64,000 nucleotides of DNA from Drosophila persimilis (taxonomy: Eukaryota; Arthropoda; Insecta; Diptera; Drosophilidae), in the NCBI RefSeq assembly GCF_003286085.1, contig NW_020825451.1:1-64000 (forward strand), in the 5' to 3' direction. The notes beneath the pieces were generated by a model that was given only the letters and a program-made list of their open reading frames with translations, was not told the DNA's origin and searched no databases. Positions 1 to 10,599 of the stretch are shown in pieces (position 1 is the first letter of the stretch; each line of letters opens with the position of its first letter). Made by a program: the position numbers and the translations under genes.

Positions 1-3000
1 ATCATCAGGTCGGTTCGAAGTAAGGCTCCCGTTTAAATCAGATCCAAATTGTTTAGGGCAACTCCTTTGAGGTTGCGAAACGGCGGTTTTTTGTCGCTTG
101 AAAGACGATTGCATCGTGACCCTGAGTTGAAGAAAATGTACTTGAATTCATGGAAGAGTACCTCTCCTTAGGTCATATGTCTCCTACTGACAATACGATT
201 CCGTCTACTCCACACTACGTAATCCCTCATCAGTGTGTTCTGAGGCCCCACAAAGTACGTCTACCAAGCTCCGAGTCGTGTTCGATGCTTCGACCTACCA
301 TTCAAGAGGAATTATACTCGACACTGCTCCGTTTCCGTCTGCACAGGTTTGCCCTGACTGCTGATGTTAAAAAGATGTATCGCCAAGTGATGGTGAACGA
401 GCGGATCGGCAGTTTCAGCTCATAGTGTGGAGAAGAGACCCTTCTGAATCCTTGAGATTATACAAGCTCAACACTGTAACCTATGGGACTGGACCAGCCC
501 CATTCTTAGCTATCCGGTGTTTTGAAAAAGGTTGAGTGAGTCTGCGAAGCTCTCATTCCCTAGAGCTGCTAACGTTATTGGGTCCGACTTTTACGTCGAT
601 GACTTGTTGACTGGTGCTGCATGTGTAGAGGAGCTAAGGGCAATTAATTCCGAAGTGTCTCAGGTTCTTCAGACCGCAGGGTTTGAGTTGACTAAGTGGT
701 TTTCAAACTCACCCGAGATCACCGCATCTAAGAGCACAGCCAAACCCATAACAATCTCGGATTCAGAGTCGACAGAGGCGTTAGGAATCTCATGGTTCCT
801 ACTGACGATGCCTTTAAGTTCAAAATTGACAATTCAGTTATGGGTCTCCAAGCGACAAAACGGAAACATACTATCGGTGACATCAAAGTTGTTTGACCCC
901 CTAGGTTTATTAAGTCCTATCGTTATAAAAGGCAAGATCCTATTGCAGGAGCTTTGGCTTAACAAACTAGATTGGGATGAGTCGATCCCGCTGCATTTGG
1001 AAACAGCGTGGAATAAGTTGAAAAATACACTATCTCAATTGGAAGACATATCCATATCTCGGTTTGTGTATTCCGATCCGATGTCACCGGTTCAAATACA
1101 TGCCTTTGCTGACGCCTCCATGAGAGCGTATGGAGCGTGCGTCTATATACGTAGCAGAACTGCAGAAGGTTTAAAAGTATCATTGTTGACTTCGAAATCC
1201 AAAGTAGCGCCGCTCAAGACCAAAACGCTCCCAAGGCTTGAGTTATGTGCCGCTCACCTTCTCGCAGATCTCTGTCACAGAATCAAGCCCCTATTAAACG
1301 TGCCCATTGAACGAGTCGTTTATTGGTCGGATTCAGAGGTAACTCTCCATTGGATCCGGTCTCATCCATCGTCGTTGTCGACTTTCGTTTCAAATAGAGT
1401 GGCTGAGATTCAAGAGTGGTCAGATGATGCTACGTGGCGGCATGTACCCACGAAACAGAACCCAGCAGATATTGTCTCAAGAGGTTGTGACGTCGACGAA
1501 ATCGTTCAGTCAATTTGGTTCGAAGGACCATCATTTCTGAAAGAGGAAGAAGAAAACTGGCCCAAGAACGCTCATTTCGAACACTCCGATGATCTTCAGC
1601 TGGAAAAGAGGAAGACTGCGGTCGGGCTGACCGCGGCTGTGCGAAGTTCGGAGCTGTTAGATGTCATCGAGGGATTCTCGTCACACCTCAAACTGCTTAG
1701 AGTGTTTGTGTATGTGTTCCGCTTTATAAGAAAATGTAAAGACCCAAGCCTAAAATTCGAAAAAACTATCTCACCGACCGAATACAATGAAGCCTTTTAT
1801 AAAATTGTCGAAATCGTCCAGCATCACGAGTATCAAGGAGAAATCGAAAAGGTTAGGAAAGGATCTACAATTGGTCCTAGTCTTCAGCGGTTGAACCCAT
1901 TCATCCATGAAGACACAGGGACTTGGTGTAACTTTTCGTTGTTGCGAGTGGGGGGGCGACTAGCTAAAGCTCCTATATCATACGATGCCAAGTTTCCTCT
2001 GCTTTTGACTAAGCGCTCGCAATTCGTGCGAAGCTATATTCGTCATCTGCACCATTCGAATTTTCATGTCGGCCCACGAGCATTTGTGAGCATCCTTCGA
2101 CAGAGCGTGTGGATAGTGAACGCTCAGGAGGTCTGCCGTCAGACAGTTCGATCATGTATGCGCTGTTTTAAATGCAAGCCTCGATTGCTGACGCAACTCA
2201 TGGGGAATTTACCCGCAGATCGACTCCGTGCTCTCCGCCCATTTTCAATTTGCGGCGTTGATTTTTGTGGACCAGTGCACACGACATTGAAAATTCGCGG
2301 AAGGCCCCCATACAAGTCATACATTGCGCTTTTTGTTTGTTTTGCGTCCAAGGCGGTTCACCTAGAAATAGTTTCCGATCTAACCACTGATTGTTTTTTG
2401 TTGGCTTTTCAAAGGTTCGTCGGGCGCCGAGGATATCCCCAAGTCGTTCATTGCGACAACGGGACGAACTTCGTCGGAGCGAGCCGCCATCTCAGCGCTC
2501 TGCGGATCAGGCTCAAGGAGCAGGGAGACGCAATTCGCGACTTTGCGTCAAAAAACGGATGCGAATTTGCGTTCATACCGCCGCGAGCTCCTCACATGGG
2601 AGGGCTATGGGAGGCAGGTGTAAAAACTGCCAAGAGCCTACTCCTACGGGCGGTAGGCAGCGCGCTCCTAACCGCCGAAGAGCTCGCCACAGACCTCGTC
2701 GGCATCGAGGCCATAATGAACTCGAGGCCGCTGGGAGCCATCAGCCAAGATCCAAGCGACGGCGAGGCCCTAACACCCGGGCACCTGCTGACAGGCGGGT
2801 CGCTCATCGCCCCCCCAGCACTGCGGACTCCGGACCAGGAGAGTCTCAGTTGCTTGCGGCGATGGCGACTTGTCTCGTCAGTCAGGCAAGCGTTTTGGCA
2901 GCGATGGTCCCGCGAATATGTCCTGGGGCTGCAAATTCGGGGCAAATGGCACCAGCAGCAACCGAACCTCGAGGAAGGAGACCTCGTCATCGTGGCCGAG

Positions 3001-3153
3001 GACAATCTGCCGCCTCAGGAGTGGCTCGTAGGGAGGGTCATAGCCACGCACGCAGGAGAGGACGGCATGGTCAGGGTCGTCGAAATAAGGACTAGCACTG
3101 GAGCGGTTTTTCGGCGGCCCATACACAAATTAGCGCCGCTCCCAATGTGTTGA
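1..3153 (+). pseudogene. BEL-1a pol fragment (RT, RNase H, integrase), frameshifted
   Basis: Pol polyprotein remnant; in an intact element it copies element RNA and integrates the cDNA. Bases 1-531 hold the RT palm in broken frames. The open part runs 532-3153: the YVDD catalytic box of RT lies near 590-605, an RNase H domain follows (FADAS near 1,105; SDSEVTLHW near 1,330), then a zinc-binding HHCC integrase region (near 2,040-2,180) and the D,D-35-E core (VDFCGP near 2,260, HCDNGTN near 2,450, GGLWEAG near 2,605). The C-terminus is the Pao-type DUF5641 tail. A one-base loss near 786-798 (shared with copies b and c) is compensated by an extra A near 862, so this copy reads through where copy b does not. 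The first ~530 bases remain non-functional. Confidence 0.85.
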
Positions 3154-3181
3154 AGCCGATGCAGGCGTTCAACGGGGCCGG

Positions 3182-3498
3182 TGTTGCGGGACCTTCCATC
3201 CATGGCCACAATTATTAGTTATAGATGGAATTATGAATTATGAAGTCTAGTGTAAGTTAGGCTAGGGCAAAGCGGGAGCGCAATAAAAGCTCGCTCTCTC
3301 GCTCTTGGCGAATTCGCCCCGCTTTGCCACCGTAGGATAGCTAGAGTAAGAGATTTGAATTGTGAAGAAAATATAGTTGTTCGCCAACCTTGAAATAGAT
3401 CGAGCGTATCAAGTTTTTCGCCCCGCCAAATAAATAATTTAAATTACAGCCACCCAAAGTTTTCGGTAACTGATTAGAAAAACTCTTCTAATTTTTCA
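3182..3498 (+). repeat. 3' LTR of BEL-1a
   Basis: 317 bp starting TGTTGCG and ending TTTTTCA (TG..CA), directly preceded by the purine tract AACGGGGCCGG that would prime plus-strand synthesis. It matches the 5' LTR of copy b at 4,012-4,328. The 3' end is complete here, unlike the LTR at 10,600-10,924. Confidence 0.85.
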
Positions 3499-4011
3499 GT
3501 TATTATTATGGGTAGAAAGAAAATTATATATAGTTATGGGTTGAGTATAAGCTAGGGAAATAAGAGAATTAAAAATATAGGAATAATAATTTTAAATAAT
3601 ATGAATAATATATATGATTCAAAAACAAATGGTAGGATACTGGGAATAATTTCACGAATATTTAACTAGGAACTTTTGTAATTTAAGATTTCTTCATTTT
3701 CGTTATTTTCGTATTAATGCAAAAGTAAGGGTAACTAATCACCGTCGCATAGGTGTAAAGCACCTGCTGCCTCTGATCTGCGCTAAAGCTTAAAGCTTAC
3801 AAAGCTCTTGAGCTTTTCGTGGGCTTAAGGCCTCTTTACAACACAAAAGCCCCAACATAATTTAGGGAAAATCAAAGAATACGGCCGACCGGGCTCATGT
3901 ATGGTTTTTGTCTCTTTATGTTAAAAGTTTATAAACGATAACTGGGAGCGAGTTCGTTCACTTACGTACTTTCATGTTCCGGCCACGTCCAAAAGATCTT
4001 TCGGCGAGGGG
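3499..4011. other. Spacer between two BEL-1 copies, unrecognised
   Basis: 513 nt, AT-rich on the left and more mixed on the right. No open frame of note and no homology seen elsewhere in the window. The five bases on the two sides (GTTAT after LTR a, AGGGG before LTR b) are not a shared target-site duplication, so the two BEL-1 copies are not simply one insertion. Confidence 0.6.
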
Positions 4012-4328
4012 TGTTGCGTGACCTTCCATCCATGGCCACAATTATTAGTTATAGATGGAATTATGAATTATGAAGTCTAGTGTAAGTTAGGCTAGGGCAA
4101 AGCGGGAGCGCAATAAAAGCTCGCTCTCTCGCTCTTGGCGAATTCGCCCCGCTTTGCCACCGTAGGATAGCTAGAGTAAGAGATTTGAATTGTGAAGAAA
4201 ATATAGTTGTTCGCCAACCTTGAAATAGATCGAGCGTATCAAGTTTTTCGCCCCGCCAAATAAATAATTTAAATTACAGCCACCCAAAGTTTTCGGTAAC
4301 TGATTAGAAAAACTCTTCTAATTTTTCA
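4012..4328 (+). repeat. 5' LTR of BEL-1b
   Basis: 317 bp, begins TGTTGCGTGACC and ends TCTAATTTTTCA, followed immediately by the primer-binding site. It would contain the element promoter and polyadenylation signals. Near-identical to the LTRs at 3,182, 10,600 and (inverted) 61,354. Confidence 0.88.
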
Positions 4329-4346
4329 TGGCGCCCCCGGGTGGAC
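4329..4346 (+). promoter_or_regulatory. Primer-binding site of BEL-1b
   Basis: TGGCGCCCCCGGGTGGAC directly abuts the CA end of the 5' LTR, where a tRNA 3' end should pair to prime minus-strand DNA. The identical 18-mer abuts both 5' LTRs of the BEL-2 family (34,500-34,517 and 43,271-43,288, minus strand). The tRNA species was not identified. Confidence 0.75.
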
Positions 4347-5424
4347 TGTAAAGTGAATTATAGGCAACAAAAAACAAGTGACAGTGACACAAGAAATTGC
4401 AGTATACATATGCAAACATATTCGTTGCCCGCGTCGTGTGTGTGTGCAATCGGCAATCAATTTTTGTAAAATATCATCGCGTCGGTCGCGCCAACAATAA
4501 TTTTTGTGCAATTCTGCTACCGCCGAGGGATGCCCTGCGAAAAAGACAGGAAAGTAGCAGTTGGATTCAAAAATCCAAAAGAGGAATCAGAGGTATTTGT
4601 GCAGAAAATTGAAGGCTGAGCAAAAGACATTCAGATCTCTCTTTGAGGTGTCTTGTGCTGAAAACATTGCACATCGCCTTCAATTCTAGGCACAGACGTA
4701 TGATACATATATAGTAGAGCTTGATTGCATGCATTTTGTTAGTAATTGCATAAATATAACTAAAAACATAAATACATACATACATATCGACCCAAACAGA
4801 CATACATATGTGAACCGCTATTTGGACGCAACAGTTATATGTACATACATACATACATCTTTTGTTTACTGCAATCACTGTCGCCCCCCCCCCCCCCCCC
4901 CCCCCCCTCCCAGCACAATTTATTTTGTTCTACCTTTCTCGTCGTTAAAACAAAGTTTGTTCGTTCGTTGACCCAAGCCACGGCGTATAGAAAATATCCA
5001 CACATACATACAAGCAGCAGCACCGGTGCATTATTTCGTTATCGCTTTCGCTTCTCCACTGCTGCTAGCGTTGTATTTGTTGGGAGAATTTTCGTTGCCG
5101 CTCTTGAGCTTAACGGTGCGCCAAGTGACGCGCTACCCTACATCCAACGGGTATATTGTTTTCGGCTGTTACTTGCCAAGTGACGCGCTACCCTGCATCC
5201 AACGGGTATATTGTTTTCGGCTGTTACTTGCCAAGTGACGCGCTACCCTGTATCTAACGGGTATATTGTTTTCGGCTGTTACTTGCAACAACTCTTTCCC
5301 TTGATACCTCGTGCCTCGACATTAAATTAAAATTCGTTTTCGATTATCGTTCTCGTTCAAAAATTTAAAATTAAAAAAAAAAAATAATAATAATAATAAA
5401 TAAATAAATAAAAACACAACCAAT
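4347..5424 (+). other. BEL-1b 5' untranslated leader with poly-C tract and 55-bp tandem repeats
   Basis: A ~1.1 kb leader before gag. It holds an uninterrupted run of 24 C at 4,884-4,907, CATA-rich stretches, and a 55-bp unit repeated three times at 5,120-5,284 that includes GCCAAGTGACGCGCTACCC and an ACGGGTATATTG box. Related, more diverged boxes (ACCCGA/TCGGGTATATT) occur in the BEL-2 leader at 33,520-33,800. The leader ends in an A-rich (AAAT)n tract just before the gag start codon. Confidence 0.7.
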
Positions 5425-8298
5425 ATGGCAGAAAAAAGGAAACCCACTCTTGAAGACTTAAAGATTAAGCTCAAAAGTAGAGTAAAAAGCATTCGCCGCT
5501 TAGAGGATCGATTAGATCAAGGGTCGATTCCTTTGCAATTACCGGAATTACAATGTAGATTAGATTGTTTGAATGCTTCAATTGAAAAGGCTAACCATTT
5601 GCAGGAGCAAATCGAGGATATAACAGGTGATGATGCATATGCAGCCGAGTTGGAAGAGCTGATAATTGTCACCAAAGGAAAGATAATGTCGCTTATCGCC
5701 GCCTTTGATGCAGCAAGCGAGACGAAGCCAGTGTCTTCTTCAGCCCCAACTCATGCTAGACTTCCGAAATTGGCATTACCCAAATTTAGTGGTAAACACT
5801 CGGAATTAAAAAATTTCATTAGCCTTTTTGAAAGACTAGTCCATAGCGACAACAGCATACCGGTGATCGAAAAATTTAATCATTTGATTTCGTGCCTCTC
5901 TGATGAAGCATTAGGAACAATAAAGGCGTTCCAAGTCACCGAGGCAAATTATGAAAAGGCCATGGCTGGCCTAAAACGAGTGTATGACAACGATTATTTG
6001 ATTTTCACGAATAATATTTCCACATTGTTCAATCTGCCGAGAATGTCGCATCAATCTGCATCATCTCTAAGAACTCTAATCGATACTGTTTCGTCGATTT
6101 ACGGATCGTTACTGTCGATCGGAGATGATACAACAATTTCGAATGCAATGCTCATTCACCTCGTTTTAAACAGAGTCGACCCAGTGACGAAACAAAAGTG
6201 GGATGAACAGCTTACTTATGAGAAGTTGCCGCTTTGGTCCGACTTTGAGAAAGTCTTGAATCGTCGATACCAGCATCTGTCTGCTGAAGAATCGACCAAG
6301 CCAAGGCAAGACAAAGTCATGCCAAGCAAGCAACATAATCGCAGTTCATTTGCTTGTTCTTCCACTTCCACCAACAGTAGAACTCAGCAAACTTGTAGCT
6401 ACTGCAATTCAGGAGACCATGTAGTGTCAAATTGCCCTTCATTTTCGCGTCTCTCGGTGATGCAAAGGTTTGAGTTTGCTAAGTCGGCATCCCTATGCAT
6501 TAATTGTCTGCGAAAAGGCCACGCTGTTGTAAAATGCAAAGCCAATAAATGTCGAGTGTGCAGCCGCTCACATCATACATTATTGCATCGATACACAGTG
6601 TCGGCTAATAGTCTCGCGTTGCCACCACCCCAAGAGAGTCCTTCTCCTCCATCAAATCAGAATCAACCTTCCACGTCACATGTTTTGCATGCGACAGCGT
6701 TGGACAGGGTAATTCTGGCTACGTCGATCGTAAGCGTCCGAACTAAGAGCGGTGAACACATTCTGGCCAGAGCTCTGCTCGACTCTGGATCACAAACAAA
6801 TTTCATTACCGAGGACCTCGCTAATCGCTTACAGATCCGTAGAGAGGAGTCCTGTATTAACTTGCTTGGAATTGGTGAATCTAATTCTCAAGTAAAGGAT
6901 AAAATACACACAGTGGTGAAGTCGCGAATAAATGGTAGTGAGTTCTCCTTTGATTTTTGGATCCTGAAATCAATTTCAGGTTATCACCCTGACCAGTCAG
7001 TGAATGTGACTGACTGGCGAATCCCAGAGAACCTACCACTGGCAGACCCTTATTTCTACAAGCCACAAAGAATAGATATGTTAATTGGAGCAGAATCGTT
7101 CTTTGAATTATTAGCTGTTGGTCAAATTAAACAAGGTCCTGACTTTCCAACTCTTCAGAAAACCCTTCTTGGTTGGGTTGTGTCGGGAAAATATGTTTCC
7201 AGGAGTTCTGCTCCTCAAATTACAAACAGTTTGAGTTGCAGTGAAGAGTTGCTAGTATCCATCGATAGGACCTTGAAAAAGTTTTGGTCACTGGAAGAAA
7301 TGCCATCTACCAAGAAAATTGCCACACCTGAGCACAAGCTATGTGAAGAACACTATCGTAAGACGACTCAGGTACTATCATCAGGTCGGTTCGAAGTAAG
7401 GCTCCCGTTTAAATCAGATCCAAATTGTTTAGGCAACTCCTTTGAGGTTGCGAAACGGCGGTTTTTGTCGCTTGAAAGACGATTGCATCGTGACCCTGAG
7501 TTGAAGAAAATGTACTTGGAATTCATGGAAGAGTACCTCTCCTTAGGTCATATGTCTCCTACTGACAATACGATTCCGTCTACTCCACACTACGTAATCC
7601 CTCATCAGTGTGTTCTGAGGCCCCAAAGTACGTCTACCAAGCTCCGAGTCGTGTTCGATGCTTCGTCCAAGACGTCCTCACAGGTGGCCTTAAATGACAT
7701 TCTGATGGTGGGACCTACCATTCAAGAGGAATTATACTCGACACTGCTCCGTTTCCGTCTGCACAGGTTTGCCCTGACTGCTGATGTTAAAAAGATGTAT
7801 CGCCAAGTGATGGTGAACGAAGCGGATCGGCAGTTTCAGCTCATAGTGTGGAGAAGAGACCCTTCTGAATCCTTGAGATTATACAAGCTCAACACTGTAA
7901 CCTATGGGACTGGACCAGCCCCATTCTTAGCTATCCGGTGTTTGAAAAGGTTGAGTGAGTCTGCGAAGCTCTCATTCCCTAGAGCTGCTAACGTTATTGG
8001 GTCCGACTTTTACGTCGATGACTTGTTGACTGGTGCTGCATGCGTAGAGGAGCTAAGGGCAATTAAGTCCGAAGTGTCTCAGGTTCTTCAGACCGCAGGG
8101 TTTGAGTTGACTAAGTGGTTTTCAAACTCACCCGAGATCACCGCATCTAAGAGCACAGCCAAACCCATAACAATCTCGGATTCAGAGTCGACAAAGGCGT
8201 TAGGAATCTCATGGTTCCTACTGACGATGCCTTTAAGTTCAAAATTGACAATTCAGTTATGGGTCTCCAAGCGACAAAACGGAACATACTATCGGTGA
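5425..8298 (+). CDS. BEL-1b gag-protease-RT polyprotein, first part
   Basis: 957 codons starting at the first ATG after the leader (CCAATATGG, a good context). Residues 1 to ~320 are gag-like; ~323-390 hold zinc knuckles: two CX2CX4HX4C motifs and a third CX2C..H..H cluster. A retropepsin-like aspartic protease follows with ALLDSGSQ near residue 452 (Pao-type DUF1758). The RT domain begins near residue 740 and contains LRVVFDAS, TADVKKMYRQV and the YVDD catalytic box near 862. The frame is lost near 8,214 by a one-base deletion after GISW, giving an unrelated tail to 8,298. The gag would form virus-like particles in the cytoplasm; the enzymes process and copy the RNA. Confidence 0.9.
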   Translation: MAEKRKPTLEDLKIKLKSRVKSIRRLEDRLDQGSIPLQLPELQCRLDCLNASIEKANHLQEQIEDITGDDAYAAELEELIIVTKGKIMSLIAAFDAASETKPVSSSAPTHARLPKLALPKFSGKHSELKNFISLFERLVHSDNSIPVIEKFNHLISCLSDEALGTIKAFQVTEANYEKAMAGLKRVYDNDYLIFTNNISTLFNLPRMSHQSASSLRTLIDTVSSIYGSLLSIGDDTTISNAMLIHLVLNRVDPVTKQKWDEQLTYEKLPLWSDFEKVLNRRYQHLSAEESTKPRQDKVMPSKQHNRSSFACSSTSTNSRTQQTCSYCNSGDHVVSNCPSFSRLSVMQRFEFAKSASLCINCLRKGHAVVKCKANKCRVCSRSHHTLLHRYTVSANSLALPPPQESPSPPSNQNQPSTSHVLHATALDRVILATSIVSVRTKSGEHILARALLDSGSQTNFITEDLANRLQIRREESCINLLGIGESNSQVKDKIHTVVKSRINGSEFSFDFWILKSISGYHPDQSVNVTDWRIPENLPLADPYFYKPQRIDMLIGAESFFELLAVGQIKQGPDFPTLQKTLLGWVVSGKYVSRSSAPQITNSLSCSEELLVSIDRTLKKFWSLEEMPSTKKIATPEHKLCEEHYRKTTQVLSSGRFEVRLPFKSDPNCLGNSFEVAKRRFLSLERRLHRDPELKKMYLEFMEEYLSLGHMSPTDNTIPSTPHYVIPHQCVLRPQSTSTKLRVVFDASSKTSSQVALNDILMVGPTIQEELYSTLLRFRLHRFALTADVKKMYRQVMVNEADRQFQLIVWRRDPSESLRLYKLNTVTYGTGPAPFLAIRCLKRLSESAKLSFPRAANVIGSDFYVDDLLTGAACVEELRAIKSEVSQVLQTAGFELTKWFSNSPEITASKSTAKPITISDSESTKALGISWFLLTMPLSSKLTIQLWVSKRQNGTYYR

Positions 8299-10571
8299 CA
8301 TCAAAGTTGTTTGACCCCCTAGGTTTATTAAGTCCTATCGTTATAAAAGGCAAGATCCTATTGCAGGAGCTTTGGCTTAACAAACTAGATTGGGATGAGT
8401 CGATCCCGCTGCATTTGGAAACAGCGTGGAATAAGTTGAAAAATACACTATCTCAATTGGAAGACATATCCATATCTCGGTTTGTGTATTCCGATCCGAT
8501 GTCACCGGTTCAAATACATGCCTTTGCTGACGCCTCCATGAGAGCGTATGGAGCGTGCGTCTATATACGTAGCAGAACTGCAGAAGGTTTAAAAGTATCA
8601 TTGTTGACTTCGAAATCCAAAGTAGCGCCGCTCAAGACCAAAACGCTCCCAAGGCTTGAGTTATGTGCCGCTCACCTTCTCGCAGATCTCTGTCACAGAA
8701 TCAAGCCCCTATTAAACGTGCCCATTGAACGAGTCGTTTATTGGTCGGATTCAGAGGTAACTCTCCATTGGATCCGGTCTCATCCATCGTCGTTGTCGAC
8801 TTTCGTTTCAAATAGAGTGGCTGAGATTCAAGAGTGGTCAGATGATGCTACGTGGCGGCATGTACCCACGAAACAGAACCCAGCAGATATTGTCTCAAGA
8901 GGTTGTGACGTCGACGAAATCGTTCAGTCAATTTGGTTCGAAGGACCATCATTTCTGAAAGAGGAAGAAGAAAACTGGCCCAAGAACGCTCATTTGGAAC
9001 ACTCCGATGATCTTCAGCTGGAAAAGAGGAAGACTGCGGTCGGGCTGACCGCGGCTGTGCGAAGTTCGGAGCTGTTAGATGTCATCGAGGGATTCTCGTC
9101 ACACCTCAAACTGCTTAGAGTGTTTGTGTATGTGTTCCGCTTTATAAGAAAATGTAAAGACCCAAGCCTAAAATTCGAAAAAACTATCTCACCGACCGAA
9201 TACAATGAAGCCTTTTATAAAATTGTCGAAATCGTCCAGCATCACGAGTATCAAGGAGAAATCGAAAAGGTTAGGAAAGGATCTACAATTGGTCCTAGTC
9301 TTCAGCGGTTGAACCCATTCATCCATGAAGACACAGGGACTTGGTGTAACTTTTCGTTGTTGCGAGTGGGGGGGCGACTAGCTAAAGCTCCTATATCATA
9401 CGATGCCAAGTTTCCTCTGCTTTTGACTAAGCGCTCGCAATTCGTGCGAAGCTATATTCGTCATCTGCACCATTCGAATTTTCATGTCGGCCCACGAGCA
9501 TTTGTGAGCATCCTTCGACAGAGCGTGTGGATAGTGAACGCTCAGGAGGTCTGCCGTCAGACAGTTCGATCATGTATGCGCTGTTTTAAATGCAAGCCTC
9601 GATTGCTGACGCAACTCATGGGGAATTTACCCGCAGATCGACTCCGTGCTCTCCGCCCATTTTCAATTTGCGGCGTTGATTTTTGTGGACCAGTGCACAC
9701 GACATTGAAAATTCGCGGAAGGCCCCCATACAAGTCATACATTGCGCTTTTTGTTTTTTTTGCGTCCAAGGCGGTTCACCTAGAAATAGTTTCCGATCTA
9801 ACCACTGATTGTTTTTTGTTGGCTTTTCAAAGGTTCGTCGGGCGCCGAGGATATCCCCAAGTCGTTCATTGCGACAACGGGACGAACTTCGTCGGAGCGA
9901 GCCGCCATCTCAGCACTCTGCGGATCAGGCTCAAGGAGCAGGGAGACGCAATTCGCGACTTTGCGTCAAAAAACGGATGCGAATTTGCGTTCATACCGCC
10001 GCGAGCTCCTCACATGGGAGGGCTATGGGAGGCAGGTGTAAAAACTGCCAAGAGCCTACTCCTACGGGCGGTAGGCAGCGCGCTCCTAACCGCCGAAGAG
10101 CTCGCCACAGTCCTCGTCGGCATCGAGGCCATAATGAACTCGAGGCCGCTGGGAGCCATCAGCCAAGATCCAAGCGACGGCGAGGCCCTAACACCCGGGC
10201 ACCTGCTGACAGGCGGGTCGCTCATCGCCCCCCCAGCACTGCGGACTCCGGACCAGGAGAGTCTCAGTTGCTTGCGGCGATGGCGACTTGTCTCGTCAGT
10301 CAGGCAAGCGTTTTGGCAGCGATGGTCCCGCGAATATGTCCTGGGGCTGCAAATTCGGAGCAAATGGCACCAGCAGCAACCGAACCTCGAGGAAGGAGAC
10401 CTCGCCATCGTGGCCGAGGACAATCTGCCGCCTCAGGAGTGGATCGTAGGGAGGGTCATAGCCACGCACGCAGGAGAGGACGGCATGGTCAGGGTCGTCG
10501 AAATAAGGACTAGCACTGGAGCGGTTTTTCGGCGGCCCATACATAAATTAGCGCCGCTCCCAATGTGTTGA
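8211..10571 (+). CDS. BEL-1b pol, second part: RNase H, integrase, DUF5641 tail
   Basis: Continuation of the same polyprotein in another frame after the frameshift near 8,214; the ATG at 8,211 is probably not a natural start. RNase H (FADAS near residue 105, PRLELCAA, SDSEVTLHW) is followed by the integrase zinc-binding region (H..H..CxxC near residues 415-465) and the catalytic core: VDFCGP near 489, HCDNGTN near 552, GGLWEAG near 605. The Pao-specific C-terminal domain follows (REYVLGLQIR, GDLAIVAEDNLPP). The stop is at 10,569-10,571, 28 bp before the 3' LTR. Confidence 0.88.
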   Translation: MVPTDDAFKFKIDNSVMGLQATKRNILSVTSKLFDPLGLLSPIVIKGKILLQELWLNKLDWDESIPLHLETAWNKLKNTLSQLEDISISRFVYSDPMSPVQIHAFADASMRAYGACVYIRSRTAEGLKVSLLTSKSKVAPLKTKTLPRLELCAAHLLADLCHRIKPLLNVPIERVVYWSDSEVTLHWIRSHPSSLSTFVSNRVAEIQEWSDDATWRHVPTKQNPADIVSRGCDVDEIVQSIWFEGPSFLKEEEENWPKNAHLEHSDDLQLEKRKTAVGLTAAVRSSELLDVIEGFSSHLKLLRVFVYVFRFIRKCKDPSLKFEKTISPTEYNEAFYKIVEIVQHHEYQGEIEKVRKGSTIGPSLQRLNPFIHEDTGTWCNFSLLRVGGRLAKAPISYDAKFPLLLTKRSQFVRSYIRHLHHSNFHVGPRAFVSILRQSVWIVNAQEVCRQTVRSCMRCFKCKPRLLTQLMGNLPADRLRALRPFSICGVDFCGPVHTTLKIRGRPPYKSYIALFVFFASKAVHLEIVSDLTTDCFLLAFQRFVGRRGYPQVVHCDNGTNFVGASRHLSTLRIRLKEQGDAIRDFASKNGCEFAFIPPRAPHMGGLWEAGVKTAKSLLLRAVGSALLTAEELATVLVGIEAIMNSRPLGAISQDPSDGEALTPGHLLTGGSLIAPPALRTPDQESLSCLRRWRLVSSVRQAFWQRWSREYVLGLQIRSKWHQQQPNLEEGDLAIVAEDNLPPQEWIVGRVIATHAGEDGMVRVVEIRTSTGAVFRRPIHKLAPLPMC

Positions 10572-10599
10572 AGCCGATGCAGGCGTTCAACGGGGCCGG

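Larger units (their letters stand above)
1..3498 (+). mobile_element. BEL/Pao retrotransposon copy BEL-1a, 5'-truncated by window edge
   Basis: The 3' half of a BEL/Pao LTR retrotransposon: reverse transcriptase, RNase H, integrase and a 3' LTR. It is nearly identical to 7,379-10,924 (copy b) and to the inverse of 61,037-64,000 (copy c). The first ~865 bases carry many small indels against copy b, including a 47-nt deletion near 289, while the remainder is clean. It is followed by 513 nt of unrelated sequence and then by the 5' LTR of copy b in the same orientation. Confidence 0.9.

Noticed and set aside
2391..3095. 234-codon Arg-rich open frame overlapping integrase (also 9,809 and 61,441)
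   Set aside because: Out-of-frame shadow of the GC-rich integrase and DUF5641 coding region; no domain.
4726..5238. Small frames around the 24-C run in the BEL-1b leader
   Set aside because: Poly-Pro/poly-Gly translations of homopolymer; leader of the element, not coding.
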